From NCBI RefSeq assembly GCF_019656215.1, contig NZ_BPLK01000001.1, forward strand, positions 62,001 to 126,000: 64,000 nt of DNA, written 5' to 3'. The notes under the pieces are model-generated. The model was not told where the DNA came from. It did not search any database and saw nothing but the letters and a program-made list of their open reading frames with translations. Below, piece by piece: positions 11,578 through 21,198 of this stretch. The stretch's first letter is position 1. Each line of letters opens with the position of its first letter. The stretch comes from Apilactobacillus zhangqiuensis. Its GTDB lineage: Bacteria; Bacillota; Bacilli; Lactobacillales; Lactobacillaceae. The translations under genes and the position numbers were made by a program.

Positions 11578-12714
11578 CTAGAAAGTACGCACTGGGGTGA
11601 TTAATTCGATGAAGTTTTCAGCATCTTCAGAAGGAACAAGGGTGAATGGACGTAGTGATGATGTGAATGAAACATTGATCATTGAGTGTCCAAAGGCACG
11701 TAGAGCGTCCTTCATGTAATCAGGGTTGAAAGAAATTTCTAAGTCATTTCCAGCAACTTCCTTGCTTTCAACTTCTTCTTCAACGTTACCAACGTCTGGA
11801 GAGTTACCAGAGATGGTTACTTGTTTAACATTTGCCTTGATAGTTAGCTTAACAACATTATTTCTTGATTCGTGAGATAGAAGAGAAGCTCTTTCGATAG
11901 CGCCAAGTAGTTCGTAGGCATCGAATTGAACGTCAGTTTCTGATTCTTTAGGAATCAATCTTGAAGTATCAGGGTATGTTCCTTCAAGTAATCTTGAGTA
12001 GAAGTAAGTGTTACCAATAGTGAATAGTACTTGGTTTTCGGTGATCTTCATCTTAACGTTTTCAGTATCGTCTGAAATCATCTTTGATAGTTCAGAAAGG
12101 CTGCTACCAGGGATAATAACGTCGTATTCGCCTTGGTTATCAGGTAGGGCCACTTTACGTTGACTTAGACGGTGTGAATCGGTTGCTACAGCAAATAAAG
12201 TACCGTCCTTTAGCACAAAGTGAACACCAGTTAGAATAGGGCGACTTTCTTGGTTTGATACCGCAATAACAGTTTGGTTAATGATTTCCTTGAACACATC
12301 ACCTGATAATGAAATTTCGTTATCGTTTTCGATTTCAGGTAAGTGAGGGTAATCCGCTGCATCTAAACCGTTAATAGTGAATGATGAAGTTCCTGAAGTG
12401 ATTTCAGTTTGGAAACCATTTGCCACAGAAAGTGTCATTTTATCACTAGGTAATTTCTTAACGATTCCACTGAAGAATCTAGCAGGTAAAACAATTGAAC
12501 CTTCTTCTTCGATGATTAGTTCGTTGTCAGCATCGTTTTTATCAATAACAGTTTCGATAGAAACATCAGCGTTGCTACCAGTTAAGATCAAACCTTCGTT
12601 TGATGCTGTTAGCTTAAGACCAGTCAAAATAGGAATAGTGGTTTTTGATGAAATTGCTCTTGAAACCATGTTTATTCCTTGAATGAATGCTGATCGTTTG
12701 ATTGAAAATTTCAT
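11578..12714 (-). CDS. dnaN: DNA polymerase III beta sliding clamp
   Basis: The 378-residue ring-forming clamp tethers DNA polymerase III to the template. The three repeated clamp domains are complete, starting MKFSIKRSAFIQGINMVSRA and ending with the typical ...ITPVRTF. Start ATG 12714 follows CGAGGAGAC. It is downstream of dnaA, separated by the 167-base unwinding region of the origin. Confidence 0.97.
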   Translation of the reverse strand: MKFSIKRSAFIQGINMVSRAISSKTTIPILTGLKLTASNEGLILTGSNADVSIETVIDKNDADNELIIEEEGSIVLPARFFSGIVKKLPSDKMTLSVANGFQTEITSGTSSFTINGLDAADYPHLPEIENDNEISLSGDVFKEIINQTVIAVSNQESRPILTGVHFVLKDGTLFAVATDSHRLSQRKVALPDNQGEYDVIIPGSSLSELSKMISDDTENVKMKITENQVLFTIGNTYFYSRLLEGTYPDTSRLIPKESETDVQFDAYELLGAIERASLLSHESRNNVVKLTIKANVKQVTISGNSPDVGNVEEEVESKEVAGNDLEISFNPDYMKDALRAFGHSMINVSFTSSLRPFTLVPSEDAENFIELITPVRTF

Positions 12715-12724
12715 TTTGAATGTC

Positions 12725-12881
12725 TCCTCGCATGTATTATTTAATATTAATTAATATATATAGTTAAAACAGTAGTAGTAGGGCCTGTGTATACTGTGGA
12801 AAACTCGATATACACTTACGGACGCAAAGTTTTGCACATGTGGATAACTTGTGGATAAGTCACCATGTTTTTCCACACCCA
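12725..12881. promoter_or_regulatory. oriC: oriC part 1: DnaA boxes, GC patch, DnaA-trios and AT-rich unwinding region
   Basis: Reading from dnaA toward dnaN: near-consensus DnaA boxes at 12869-12877 (TTTTCCACA), 12850-12858 and 12839-12847 (both TGTGGATAA, perfect), and 12795-12803 (TGTGGAAAA); a GC patch GGGCC at 12781-12785; AGTAGTAGTA at 12771-12780, which read 3' to 5' gives repeated GAT trios; and an AT-rich stretch at 12735-12768. Order and orientation match the basal unwinding system defined in Bacillus subtilis. Confidence 0.88.
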
Positions 12882-14225
12882 TTATCTCTCTAAAGTTTCT
12901 TTTAGTTCTTTAATTTGGTCCTTGATTGTTGAATCAGTTTGAACTGCATCGGCAATTTTATCGTAAGCATGGATAACAGTTGTATGATCCTTACCACCAA
13001 AGGCGTTACCAATCTTTGGAAGAGAACTATTAGTTAAGGTACGGCTTAAATACATTGCTATTTGACGAGGGATAACGATGGTTTTAACACGTTTTTTCCC
13101 TTTTAAATCGTCTATAGAAACGTTGTAGTAATTTGAAACTGATTTAATGATACTTTCAACCGTAATTTCAGGTTTTGAATCGCCTCGATTAAGGCCACGT
13201 AGGGCTTCTGAGACTAAATCAGTTGTAATCGGAACTTTTTTGAAGTTAGCAAATGCATGTACACGTGACAATGCACCTTCTAGCTCACGAACGTTTGAAT
13301 CAAATTGACCAGCTATGTAGTTAAGCGTATCTGGGGGAACTTGAATCCCGTCTGCTTCTGCTTTCGCACGCAAGATAGCAATTCTTGTTTCTAGGTCTGG
13401 AGGGGTAATATCTACCGGAAGTCCCCAGGCAAATCGTGAAACCAAACGATCTTGTAACTTGGCAATTTCGTTTGGTAGACGATCAGAAGTTAAAACAATT
13501 TGTTTTTTATTTTCATACAAATCATTGAATGTATGGAAGAATTCTTCTTGAGTTCCATCCTTATCAGCGAAGAATTGAACATCATCAACTAGCAATGCAT
13601 CAACGTTTCTGTATTCACGTCTGAATGCTTCGGTTTCATTATTTTGAATTGCATTAATGAAATCGTTCGTAAATGATTCACTAGTTACATACATAATGTT
13701 TGCACTTGGATTGTCTTGCAAAATTTTGTTACCAATTGCGTGCATCAAGTGGGTTTTACCTAATCCAACACCTCCGTACAAAAGAAGTGGGTTATACATT
13801 TTTCCTGGATCTTCTGAAACAACTAGCGCCGCTGCATGCGCCATTTGATTACCTTTACCGATAACGAAGGATTCGAATGTATAGTTAGGATTTAGATGAC
13901 TGTTTTGTAAGAATTCATTGTCATTTGCGCTGCTTGAATTCTCTTTTGCTGCGTCATCTGGCTTAGCTGAACCTTTAAGCTCTTCTTCTAAAACGAATTT
14001 TGGAACGATATCTCTTTTAGTAATTTGGTATGAATACTCTACTAAAGAGTCCTCTAACTTATCTTTCCAATAATCACGATGGAGAGGAGATGGAAGTTCT
14101 AGCGTTAGCTCATTTCCGACTAAGCTAATGGGCTTAACTGTATCAATCCATGTTGAATAGGTTGTAGTGGAGTAATTTTTTTCAAAAGCTTCACTGATTG
14201 CTTCCCATAATGAGTCTTTATCCAT
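12882..14225 (-). CDS. dnaA: Chromosomal replication initiator DnaA
   Basis: The 447-residue initiator has domain I (1-80, interaction), a linker (about 85-110), an AAA+ domain with Walker A GGVGLGKTHL and Walker B LLVDDVQF, and a DNA-binding helix-turn-helix domain ending with the signature GGKDHTTVIHAYDKI. It binds the boxes on both sides of its own gene, unwinds the origin and loads helicase. Start ATG 14225 follows GGGAGG. DnaA boxes directly upstream suggest autoregulation. Confidence 0.98.
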   Translation of the reverse strand: MDKDSLWEAISEAFEKNYSTTTYSTWIDTVKPISLVGNELTLELPSPLHRDYWKDKLEDSLVEYSYQITKRDIVPKFVLEEELKGSAKPDDAAKENSSSANDNEFLQNSHLNPNYTFESFVIGKGNQMAHAAALVVSEDPGKMYNPLLLYGGVGLGKTHLMHAIGNKILQDNPSANIMYVTSESFTNDFINAIQNNETEAFRREYRNVDALLVDDVQFFADKDGTQEEFFHTFNDLYENKKQIVLTSDRLPNEIAKLQDRLVSRFAWGLPVDITPPDLETRIAILRAKAEADGIQVPPDTLNYIAGQFDSNVRELEGALSRVHAFANFKKVPITTDLVSEALRGLNRGDSKPEITVESIIKSVSNYYNVSIDDLKGKKRVKTIVIPRQIAMYLSRTLTNSSLPKIGNAFGGKDHTTVIHAYDKIADAVQTDSTIKDQIKELKETLER

Positions 14226-14590
14226 GAATCATTTCCTCCCGTTAAAAATCTTTAGTAATTTTACCATTAAAAAAAAAAGTTTTCCACAAGCACGATTACT
14301 TGTGCATAATTGTTTCACACCTTGTTGATTTCATTTTCCACACCCTGTTGATAACTTGATTAAAATTATCTCATTTTTTAGTTTTCCACAGAAAATTGTT
14401 AATAATCCACAGGTGAGTATACCCGATATATCAATAAAAACAAAAAGTTATGCACAATCTGTGAATAAAAATAATAACAGGCTGTTTACTTGTGGAAAAC
14501 TTGTGGAAAAGCCTGTTGATTGGAAAATTTTAATTAACAAGAAAAATATAAAAATGTGTATGAAACAAATTAAAATGTGGATAAAGAATA
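14226..14590. promoter_or_regulatory. oriC: oriC part 2: DnaA-box cluster upstream of dnaA
   Basis: This gene-free stretch between dnaA and rpmH holds many 9-mers. TTATNCACA matches without mismatch: 14301-14309 (TGTGCATAA), 14448-14456 (TTATGCACA) and 14576-14584 (TGTGGATAA). One-mismatch boxes: 14280-14288, 14334-14342, 14382-14390, 14403-14411, 14460-14468, 14491-14499 and 14502-14510. The ORF at 14356-14601 is accidental. Together with part 1 this makes a bipartite origin. The dnaA promoter must also lie here. Confidence 0.88.
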
Positions 14591-14712
14591 GATCCATTTA
14601 GGGAAAGATTTTGATTTTTATGTTCCATCATTAATTTTTTTATGGTATTATGTTTAAGAAATGTATTTGACATAGAAAAGAAACATACAAAATATATAAG
14701 GGAGGGTTAGTA

Positions 14713-14847
14713 ATGAAGAGAACTTACCAACCAAAGAAACGTAAGCACGCACGTACTCACGGTTTCCGTAGTCGTATGAGCACTAGCAACGGTCGTAAAG
14801 TTTTAGCTCGCCGTCGTAAAAAGGGTAGAAAGTCATTGACTGTATAG
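14713..14847 (+). CDS. rpmH: 50S ribosomal protein L34
   Basis: A 44-residue gene with the full L34 sequence, beginning [20 protein letters not shown] and ending KGRKSLTV. Start ATG 14713 follows GGGAGGG. A TTGACA at 14667-14672 with an AT-rich region 18-19 bases later is the likely promoter. L34 is a small basic large-subunit protein; it marks the rightward arm of the origin and precedes rnpA as in nearly all bacteria. Confidence 0.98.
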   Translation: MKRTYQPKKRKHARTHGFRSRMSTSNGRKVLARRRKKGRKSLTV

Positions 14848-14875
14848 ACCACTGACCATTCAGTGGTCTTTTTCA
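14847..14875 (+). terminator. Terminator or attenuator between rpmH and rnpA
   Basis: GACCACTGA/TCAGTGGTC stem with CCAT loop and five Us overlaps the last base of the rpmH stop codon. It would lower rnpA expression relative to rpmH. Confidence 0.85.
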
Positions 14876-14907
14876 TTATATTGAACAAAATTTAATGGAG
14901 ATGGATT

Positions 14908-15270
14908 ATGCGTAAGTCATATCGCGTCAAAAAAGAAGCAGAATTCCAAAGTGTTTTTGAAAAACATAATTCAGTTGCCAATCGGACTTTTGTTATTTAT
15001 CAAATGGAAAAGCCTGATCAACCTCATTTCAGAGTTGGTATCTCAGTTGGTAAAAAGATTGGAAATGCCGTTCATAGAAATTGGGTTAAAAGACGAGTTA
15101 GACAAAGTTTGACTGAATTAAAGCCATACTTAAGACAAGATGTTGATTTTTTGGTTATCGCTCGTCCAAGAGCAGATCAACTATCAATGGAAGAAGTTAA
15201 AAAGAACATGGTTCATGTTTTAAAATTAGCAAACTTGCTTGATTCTGATTATGTTGAGGGAGAAGACTAA
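14908..15270 (+). CDS. rnpA: Ribonuclease P protein component
   Basis: The 120-residue basic protein assists the RNase P RNA in maturing tRNA 5' ends. It opens [19 protein letters not shown] and carries the family RNA-binding motif in [20 protein letters not shown]. Start ATG 14908 has TGGAG upstream. The stop overlaps the yidC start (TAATG), so the two are translationally coupled. Confidence 0.96.
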   Translation: MRKSYRVKKEAEFQSVFEKHNSVANRTFVIYQMEKPDQPHFRVGISVGKKIGNAVHRNWVKRRVRQSLTELKPYLRQDVDFLVIARPRADQLSMEEVKKNMVHVLKLANLLDSDYVEGED

Positions 15271-16103
15271 TGAAAAAATTTAAAAAGTATCTTTCACTTA
15301 CTTCAATTTTAGGATTGGTATTTTTCTTGACTGCATGTAGTAATAAACCAATTACTTCACACAGTACTGGTCTATGGGATGGAGTTATCGTACTTAATTT
15401 CTCAAGAGCCATCATTTGGTTAGCCAAATTCTTCGGTTCTAACTATGGAATGGGTATCGTTGCTTTCACCATCATCGTTCGTATCATTATCTTGCCTTTG
15501 ATGATCTATCAAACCAAGAGTATGAAGAAGACCCAAGAACTACAACCTAAGTTAAAGGAACTGCAAAAGAAGTATTCATCAAAGGATACTGAAACTGTCA
15601 AGTTACTTCGTGAAGAACAACAAAAGCTATACGCTGAAGCTGGTGTTAACCCAGTTGCTGGTTGTTTGCCACTATTAGTTCAATTACCAATCTTGTGGGC
15701 CTTATACCAAGCTATCTGGCGTACAGATGTTTTGAAGTCAGGTCATTTCCTATGGTTACAATTAGGACACAAAGACCCATACTTTATTATGCCGGTTCTA
15801 GCCGCCGTATTTACTTTCATTAGTTCATGGCTAGCAATGAAGTCACAACCTGAGCAAAATGGGATGACTAAGGGAATGATGTTCGGGATGCCCGTTATCA
15901 TTTTCTTCATGGCACTAAATATTCCTGCTGCGATCTCAATTTATTGGGTAGTAACAAATGCCTTCCAAGCTGTACAAACATTGTTTATTCAAAACCCTTG
16001 GAAGATTCAAAGAGAACGAGAAGAAAAGCTTCGTGCTGAAAAGCAACACAAGCGTAATGTTGAAAAAGCAATTCGCAAAGCTAAAAAATCTCGTCGTAAA
16101 TAA
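15270..16103 (+). CDS. yidC: YidC/Oxa1 membrane protein insertase
   Basis: The 277-residue lipoprotein insertase has a lipobox (FFLTAC, Cys at about 23), five predicted membrane helices in the 60KD_IMP domain (about 60-255, with GMGIVAFTIIVRIIILP and GCLPLLVQLPILWALYQAI) and a strongly basic C-terminal tail that can contact ribosomes. It inserts membrane proteins with or without SecYEG. It overlaps rnpA by one base; a strong terminator follows. Confidence 0.95.
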   Translation: MKKFKKYLSLTSILGLVFFLTACSNKPITSHSTGLWDGVIVLNFSRAIIWLAKFFGSNYGMGIVAFTIIVRIIILPLMIYQTKSMKKTQELQPKLKELQKKYSSKDTETVKLLREEQQKLYAEAGVNPVAGCLPLLVQLPILWALYQAIWRTDVLKSGHFLWLQLGHKDPYFIMPVLAAVFTFISSWLAMKSQPEQNGMTKGMMFGMPVIIFFMALNIPAAISIYWVVTNAFQAVQTLFIQNPWKIQREREEKLRAEKQHKRNVEKAIRKAKKSRRK

Positions 16104-16105
16104 GA

Positions 16106-16141
16106 AAAAAGCGTCTGATTTTACAATCAGACGCTTTTTTT
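16106..16141 (+). terminator. Terminator after yidC
   Basis: Near-perfect AAAAAAGCGTCTGATT stem with TTAC loop and its complement ending in a T-run. Confidence 0.92.
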
Positions 16142-16209
16142 GTGTATCATTGCACCGCCAGTTTGTGATATTATTAATAACATAGTTTATTTTTAAAAGG
16201 AGTCCCAAC

Positions 16210-16938
16210 ATGTCAACATTTACTGCTAAAACAGTCAGTGAAGCGATCGAGGAAGGACTAAAGTCACTAAACGTTGATAAGAGCAATGCTGATATCAACA
16301 TTGTTCAAACAAACCGTAAAGGCTTTTTTGGAATCGGAAAACGTGATGCAATCGTCGAAATCGACGTTAAAAACCATCAAAATGCATCAAACTCTCAAGA
16401 AATCGCAGCAACACCAGCAAAAAACGTAAAGATTAACAATCAACCTGAAGAAACAACAGAAACTAAGAAACGTCATCATTCAAATGAACAAGCCATGGAA
16501 GATCTAGTGGCTTATTTGAAGCCAATTATCGAAGAATTGGGCGTTTCAGCCGAATTACAACCTAATATTATTAACCGTAAGTTCGCTCGTATTAACTTTA
16601 AGACTGAACAAGAAGGTCTACTAATCGGTAAGCATGGTCTAACCATCAATGCTTTACAAAACTTGGCACAAATCTACTTGAACCACATCGGATACAGCCG
16701 TTTGTCAATTCAACTAGATACAGCCGATTACCGTCACCGCCGTACTGAAATTTTGAAGAAATTAGCTGAAAAAACAGCTAGAGAAGCGGTAGCAACTGGA
16801 CAACCGGTATACCTAGATCCTATGCCTTCTTTCGAAAGAAAGGTTATTCATAACCAACTAGAAGACAATTTATACGTCAACACATTCTCATCAGGTCGCG
16901 AACCTTACCGTGCTGTCGTTGTAGAACCACAAGGATAG
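16210..16938 (+). CDS. khpB: RNA-binding protein Jag/KhpB
   Basis: The 242-residue protein has a Jag-N domain (1-50, with RKGFFGIGKRDAIVEI), a charged linker (about 60-105), a KH domain (GKHGLTINALQNLAQIYLN) and an R3H domain (YRHRRTEILKKLAEKTA). With KhpA it binds many RNAs and affects cell elongation and division in Firmicutes. It follows yidC as usual but is separated by a terminator. Start ATG 16210 follows AAAAGGAGT. Confidence 0.92.
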   Translation: MSTFTAKTVSEAIEEGLKSLNVDKSNADINIVQTNRKGFFGIGKRDAIVEIDVKNHQNASNSQEIAATPAKNVKINNQPEETTETKKRHHSNEQAMEDLVAYLKPIIEELGVSAELQPNIINRKFARINFKTEQEGLLIGKHGLTINALQNLAQIYLNHIGYSRLSIQLDTADYRHRRTEILKKLAEKTAREAVATGQPVYLDPMPSFERKVIHNQLEDNLYVNTFSSGREPYRAVVVEPQG

Positions 16939-16947
16939 TCATATAAA

Positions 16948-16976
16948 TTGACAAAACCGGATAAAGTTTTTATTAT
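16948..16976 (+). promoter_or_regulatory. Consensus promoter upstream of mnmE
   Basis: TTGACA at 16948-16953, a 17-base spacer and TATTAT at 16971-16976. It starts ten bases after the jag stop. Confidence 0.85.
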
Positions 16977-16982
16977 ATAAAG

Positions 16983-17067
16983 TATCATTCTTATCAGAGA
17001 TAGATGAAGTAGTCAAAGTGCTTTATCCATGCTGAGTTTTTTTGGCGTGGAGTGGGCACTTTTTTTG
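16983..17067 (+). ncRNA. Putative small RNA or attenuator leader between jag and mnmE
   Basis: Transcription from the promoter at 16948 would begin near 16983. At 17015-17062 the RNA can fold into a two-part stem (AAAGTGC with GCACTTT, then CCATGC with GCGTGG), followed by a T-run to 17067, which resembles an intrinsic terminator. No convincing coding sequence with a ribosome binding site is present. It could be an ~85-nt RNA or a leader that limits mnmE transcription. Confidence 0.5.
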
Positions 17068-17116
17068 TGCGTTAAGCCACAAAACGGATTTTGATAATTA
17101 AGAAAGGAAGAGGAAC

Positions 17117-18508
17117 ATGGCAACGACTACAGATTTTGATACAATCGCAGCGATTTCAACACCACCTGGTGAAGGGGGAATCTCCATCGTTAGAATCAGT
17201 GGGGATGACGCTTTAAAGGTAATTAGTAAAATTTATCGAGGCAAGGACTTAAACAAGGTTGCCTCACACACCATTAACTACGGACACATCTTCAATCCAG
17301 ACACTAAAGAAGACGTCGACGAAGTAATGGTATCAGTAATGAGAGCGCCAAAGACTTACACATGTGAAGACGTGATTGAGGTTAACTGTCACGGTGGTAT
17401 CTTAGCCACTAACACCATTCTTCAATTGATTCTAAGTTATGGTGCCCGTCTTGCTGAACCTGGTGAATTTACTAAACGTGCATTCTTGAATGGTCGAATT
17501 GACCTTTCACAATCAGAAGCAGTCATGGATGTTATTGACGCCAAAACTACCCGCTCTATGAAGGCTGCTGAAAGCCAACTTGAAGGAAACCTTTCAAGAC
17601 TAATTAGAACGCTTAGACAACAAATTTTGGACGTTTTAGCAAATGTCGAAGTTAACATCGACTATCCTGAATATGACGATGCCGAAGTAATGACTTCTAA
17701 GTTATTGAAGGAAAATGCGGTTGATTTAAAAGCTAAGGTTGAAAAACTACTAGAAACTGCCAAGCAAGGTCAAGTTCTAAGGGATGGACTTGCTACTTCT
17801 ATCGTTGGTCGTCCAAATGTTGGTAAATCAAGTATCTTAAACCACTTATTACACCAAGATAAGGCCATCGTTACAGATGTTCCAGGAACCACTCGTGACG
17901 TGTTGGAAGAATACGTTAACGTTAAGGGGGTTCCTTTGAAATTAGTCGATACTGCCGGAATCCGTGAAACCGAAGATAAGGTTGAAAAAATCGGTGTGGA
18001 ACGTTCAAGAAAGGCCATCGCTAGCTCAGACCTAGTGCTATTGGTATTGAACTACTCTGAAAAACTTTCTGATGAAGATCGTCAATTAATCGAATTAACC
18101 AACGATTCTAAACGAATTGTTATCTTGAACAAGACCGACTTACCTCAACAAATTGATGTTGATGAAGTTAAGAACTTAGTTGGTGCAGAAAATGTAATTA
18201 CTACCTCTGCCATTCAAGATAACGGAACTGAACCACTTGAAGAAATGATTGCTAAGCTATTCTTTACTCAAGGGATTCAAAGTTCACAAAACGATGTTAT
18301 GGTTACAAACGCCAGACACGTTAGTTTGTTACACAATGCTAAGGAATCACTAAATAGCGTAATTAACGGATTGGATGAAGGCCTACCAGTTGATTTAGTT
18401 CAAATGGACATGCACGCATGTTGGGAATCACTAGGTGAAATTACCGGTGATAGCTACAACGGTGAGCTATTAGATCAACTATTCAGCCAATTCTGTCTAG
18501 GAAAATAG
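17117..18508 (+). CDS. mnmE: tRNA modification GTPase MnmE
   Basis: The 463-residue GTPase, with MnmG, adds the carboxymethylaminomethyl group to wobble U34 of certain tRNAs. It has the N-terminal tetrahydrofolate-binding domain ([22 protein letters not shown]), a helical domain interrupted by a G domain ([24 protein letters not shown]) and the C-terminal active-site end FCLGK. Start ATG 17117 follows GAAAGGAAGAGG. It is 41 bases upstream of mnmG with a parS-like site in between. Confidence 0.97.
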   Translation: MATTTDFDTIAAISTPPGEGGISIVRISGDDALKVISKIYRGKDLNKVASHTINYGHIFNPDTKEDVDEVMVSVMRAPKTYTCEDVIEVNCHGGILATNTILQLILSYGARLAEPGEFTKRAFLNGRIDLSQSEAVMDVIDAKTTRSMKAAESQLEGNLSRLIRTLRQQILDVLANVEVNIDYPEYDDAEVMTSKLLKENAVDLKAKVEKLLETAKQGQVLRDGLATSIVGRPNVGKSSILNHLLHQDKAIVTDVPGTTRDVLEEYVNVKGVPLKLVDTAGIRETEDKVEKIGVERSRKAIASSDLVLLVLNYSEKLSDEDRQLIELTNDSKRIVILNKTDLPQQIDVDEVKNLVGAENVITTSAIQDNGTEPLEEMIAKLFFTQGIQSSQNDVMVTNARHVSLLHNAKESLNSVINGLDEGLPVDLVQMDMHACWESLGEITGDSYNGELLDQLFSQFCLGK

Positions 18509-18513
18509 TCAAT

Positions 18514-18529
18514 TGTTTCATGTGAAACA
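18514..18529 (+). promoter_or_regulatory. parS-like centromere site 2
   Basis: TGTTTCATGTGAAACA, reverse complement of the site at 6814, one mismatch from the palindromic ParB consensus. It lies in the mnmE-mnmG gap just upstream of the mnmG ribosome binding site. Confidence 0.78.
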
Positions 18530-18549
18530 TTTTTAATGGAGGAAAACAA

Positions 18550-20478
18550 ATGAGCCAAATCGTAAGTGAAGAAAATATCCAATACGATGCCGGTCAATAC
18601 GACGTTATCGTCGTTGGTGCCGGCCATGCTGGTAGCGAAGCTGCACTTGCTTCTGCCAGAATGGGAAACAAAACAATGTTAATCACAATCAACTTGGACA
18701 TGGTTGCATTCATGCCATGTAATCCATCATTAGGTGGACCTGCCAAGGGTACTGTGGTTAGAGAAATCGATGCACTAGGTGGGGAAATGGGTAGAAATAT
18801 CGATAAGACCTACGTGCAAATGAGAATGCTAAACACTGGTAAGGGACCTGCCGTTCGTGCATTACGTGCGCAAGCCGACAAGCATGCTTACCACCGTGCA
18901 ATGAAGGAAACTATCGAAAAACAACCTAACTTGGATCTAAAACAAGGAATTGTTGATTCACTAATAGTTGAAGACGGTGTCTGCAAGGGTATCGTGACTT
19001 TCACCGGTGCTAAGTACTACTCAAAAACAACTGTTATTTGTGCCGGAACAGCCGCTCGTGGAAGAATCATCATTGGTGAACTAAGATATTCTTCAGGTCC
19101 AAATAACTCACAACCTGCATTGAAACTATCAGAAAACCTAGAAGAATTAGGTTTCGAATTGAAACGTTTCAAGACTGGTACACCTCCACGTGTTAACGGT
19201 CGTACAATTGACTTCTCTAAGACAGAAGAACAACCAGGGGATGAAGAAGTTAACCACTTCAGTTTTGAAACTCCTGATGACAAGTACATTCCAGTGAAGG
19301 ACCAACTATCTTGTTGGTTAACTTACACCAACGAGCACACTCACCAAATCATTCGTGACAACCTAGACCGTGCACCTATGTTTACCGGTGTGATTGAAGG
19401 GGTTGGACCTCGTTACTGTCCATCAATCGAAGATAAAATTGTTCGTTTTGCTGACAAGAACAGACACCAAGTCTTCTTGGAACCTGAAGGTCGCGAAACC
19501 AACGAATACTACTGTGATAGTCTTTCAACTTCTCTTCCGGAAGAAGTACAACAAAAGATGTTACACAGTGTTGCTGGACTAGAACACGCCGAAATGATGA
19601 GACCAGGTTACGCCATTGAATACGATGTCGTAGCACCTTACCAATTAAAGCCAACATTTGAAACTAAGGTTGTTAAGAACCTATACACTGCCGGTCAAAC
19701 TAACGGTACTTCAGGTTACGAAGAAGCCGCTGGACAAGGTCTATATGCCGGAATTAATGCTGCATTACGTGCGCAAGGCAAGGACCCAATGGTTCTAAAA
19801 CGTAACGAAGCATACATTGGTGTGTTAGTTGATGACTTGGTAACTAAGGGAACTAACGAACCTTACCGTTTACTAACTAGTCGTGCCGAATACCGTCTAC
19901 TTCTAAGAAACGATAACGCCGACTTCCGTTTAACTGAAAAGGGGCACGAATTAGGCCTAATCTCAGACGAAAGATACAACAAGTTCTTAGAAAAGAAAGA
20001 AGCAGTTATCAAGGAACTAGACCGTCTAGATCACACTCGTATCAAACCAAGTGATGAAGTAAACGAATTCGTTGAAGCTCATGGTGATAAGCCACTTAAG
20101 GATGGTATCTTGGCATCTGTATTCCTACGTCGTCCATACGTAACTTACAACACATTGTTGAAGTTCATTGAACCAGCTGAAAAGCCATTAGGTCGTCGTG
20201 TGGTAGAACAAGTTGAAATCAGGACTAAGTACGCCGGATACATCAAGAAGGCCGAAGAAAACGTTGCTCGTATGAAGAAGATGGAAGCTAAGAAGATTCC
20301 AGATGACATCGATTATGACGCAATCGACAGTTTAGCTACCGAAGCTCGTCAAAAACTAGAAAAGATTAGACCACGTACTGTGGCTCAAGCTTCTAGAATT
20401 TCAGGAGTTAACCCTTCAGATGTTGCCATTTTAGGTGTTTACATCCAACAAGGTAAAATCGCTAAAATCAAAAAATAG
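18550..20478 (+). CDS. mnmG: tRNA modification enzyme MnmG (GidA)
   Basis: The 642-residue FAD-binding partner of MnmE. The dinucleotide motif is [19 protein letters not shown] (about 22-40), followed by the GidA signatures [16 protein letters not shown] and [18 protein letters not shown], and the C-terminal helical domain that binds MnmE ([14 protein letters not shown]). Length is normal. Start ATG 18550 follows GGAGG. No rsmG/noc/parAB genes follow, unlike Bacillus. Confidence 0.97.
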   Translation: MSQIVSEENIQYDAGQYDVIVVGAGHAGSEAALASARMGNKTMLITINLDMVAFMPCNPSLGGPAKGTVVREIDALGGEMGRNIDKTYVQMRMLNTGKGPAVRALRAQADKHAYHRAMKETIEKQPNLDLKQGIVDSLIVEDGVCKGIVTFTGAKYYSKTTVICAGTAARGRIIIGELRYSSGPNNSQPALKLSENLEELGFELKRFKTGTPPRVNGRTIDFSKTEEQPGDEEVNHFSFETPDDKYIPVKDQLSCWLTYTNEHTHQIIRDNLDRAPMFTGVIEGVGPRYCPSIEDKIVRFADKNRHQVFLEPEGRETNEYYCDSLSTSLPEEVQQKMLHSVAGLEHAEMMRPGYAIEYDVVAPYQLKPTFETKVVKNLYTAGQTNGTSGYEEAAGQGLYAGINAALRAQGKDPMVLKRNEAYIGVLVDDLVTKGTNEPYRLLTSRAEYRLLLRNDNADFRLTEKGHELGLISDERYNKFLEKKEAVIKELDRLDHTRIKPSDEVNEFVEAHGDKPLKDGILASVFLRRPYVTYNTLLKFIEPAEKPLGRRVVEQVEIRTKYAGYIKKAEENVARMKKMEAKKIPDDIDYDAIDSLATEARQKLEKIRPRTVAQASRISGVNPSDVAILGVYIQQGKIAKIKK

Positions 20479-20485
20479 GTAAAAT

Positions 20486-20520
20486 AAAAATCCGTCTAAA
20501 CTATGTTTAGACGGATTTTT
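20486..20520. terminator. Bidirectional terminator between mnmG and the membrane protein gene
   Basis: A 16-bp stem built on AATCCGTCTAAAC with TAT loop; A- and T-runs flank it, so it can serve both converging genes. Confidence 0.9.
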
Positions 20521-20523
20521 TTG

Positions 20524-20985
20524 TTATCTAATGCAGCTATTTAAGAGGGTGTATAGGAATGATGATATGATTCCTGGAATCAAGACGTTTTTAAGTAGCC
20601 TGAATTGGTATTTAAAATATTCGGATGATTTTTCGCCCTTAATTTTTACTGATCTATGTTTTAAAATGGAATGATTTGCTGATACTGTGAAGCAAATGAT
20701 TGAAATTGTCAGTAAAACCCACATAATCGCCCAAAAAGCGGCGTATGCGTAGTTTCCATCGATTATGTAGATAATTACTGCCGACATGTTTAAAGCGTCA
20801 ATATAGACGGTATAAATGGACAAAAATGCTAAGAAGATTCTAGTTCGTAACATCGAAATGATTGCGTATAAGATGGCAACTTCAATAAAAATTAGCATTT
20901 GTGGGATGGCGGTTAGGAAGTTTGCTTTTAAAATCACATGCAGTGACATGGCTTCCTTATCAATATTGAATGTTCCCCATAGCAC
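20524..20985 (-). CDS. Multi-pass membrane protein of unknown function, N-terminus probably frameshifted
   Basis: The open frame from ATG 20985 gives 153 residues with about four hydrophobic helices; I recognise no family. The same frame stays open upstream and encodes another hydrophobic helix (IHKNILGAFLVWFLLSVLWG) but has no start codon. An ATG at 21067 with AAAGGA directly before it begins MTKHQK in another frame; the two frames would join if the A7 run at about 21048-21054 had one base fewer. The gene is thus either frameshifted, slippery, or started internally. Confidence 0.5.
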   Translation of the reverse strand: MLWGTFNIDKEAMSLHVILKANFLTAIPQMLIFIEVAILYAIISMLRTRIFLAFLSIYTVYIDALNMSAVIIYIIDGNYAYAAFWAIMWVLLTISIICFTVSANHSILKHRSVKIKGEKSSEYFKYQFRLLKNVLIPGIISSFLYTLLNSCIR

Positions 20986-21198
20986 AGACAGTAAAAACCA
21001 TACTAAAAAGGCCCCGAGGATGTTCTTATGTATGTTGAGATTTCCGATTTTTTTGATGCTTAGTCATTCCTTTTATCATGTAATTAAAATATTAACAATT
21101 AAATTATACTTATAAGTGCGAATTATCACAAGGAAATTATTTCAAACTATTTGTGAAATAATGATACAATGGGAATATCAAAATTAGGAGCAACAAAA

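Noticed and set aside
12725-14590. DnaA-box clusters considered as a CRISPR-like or iteron plasmid repeat array
   Set aside because: The 9-mers match the DnaA consensus, are irregularly spaced and in both orientations, and flank dnaA.
14356-14601. 81-codon ORF upstream of rpmH
   Set aside because: It spans the DnaA-box cluster, has no ribosome binding site and a composition set by the repeats.
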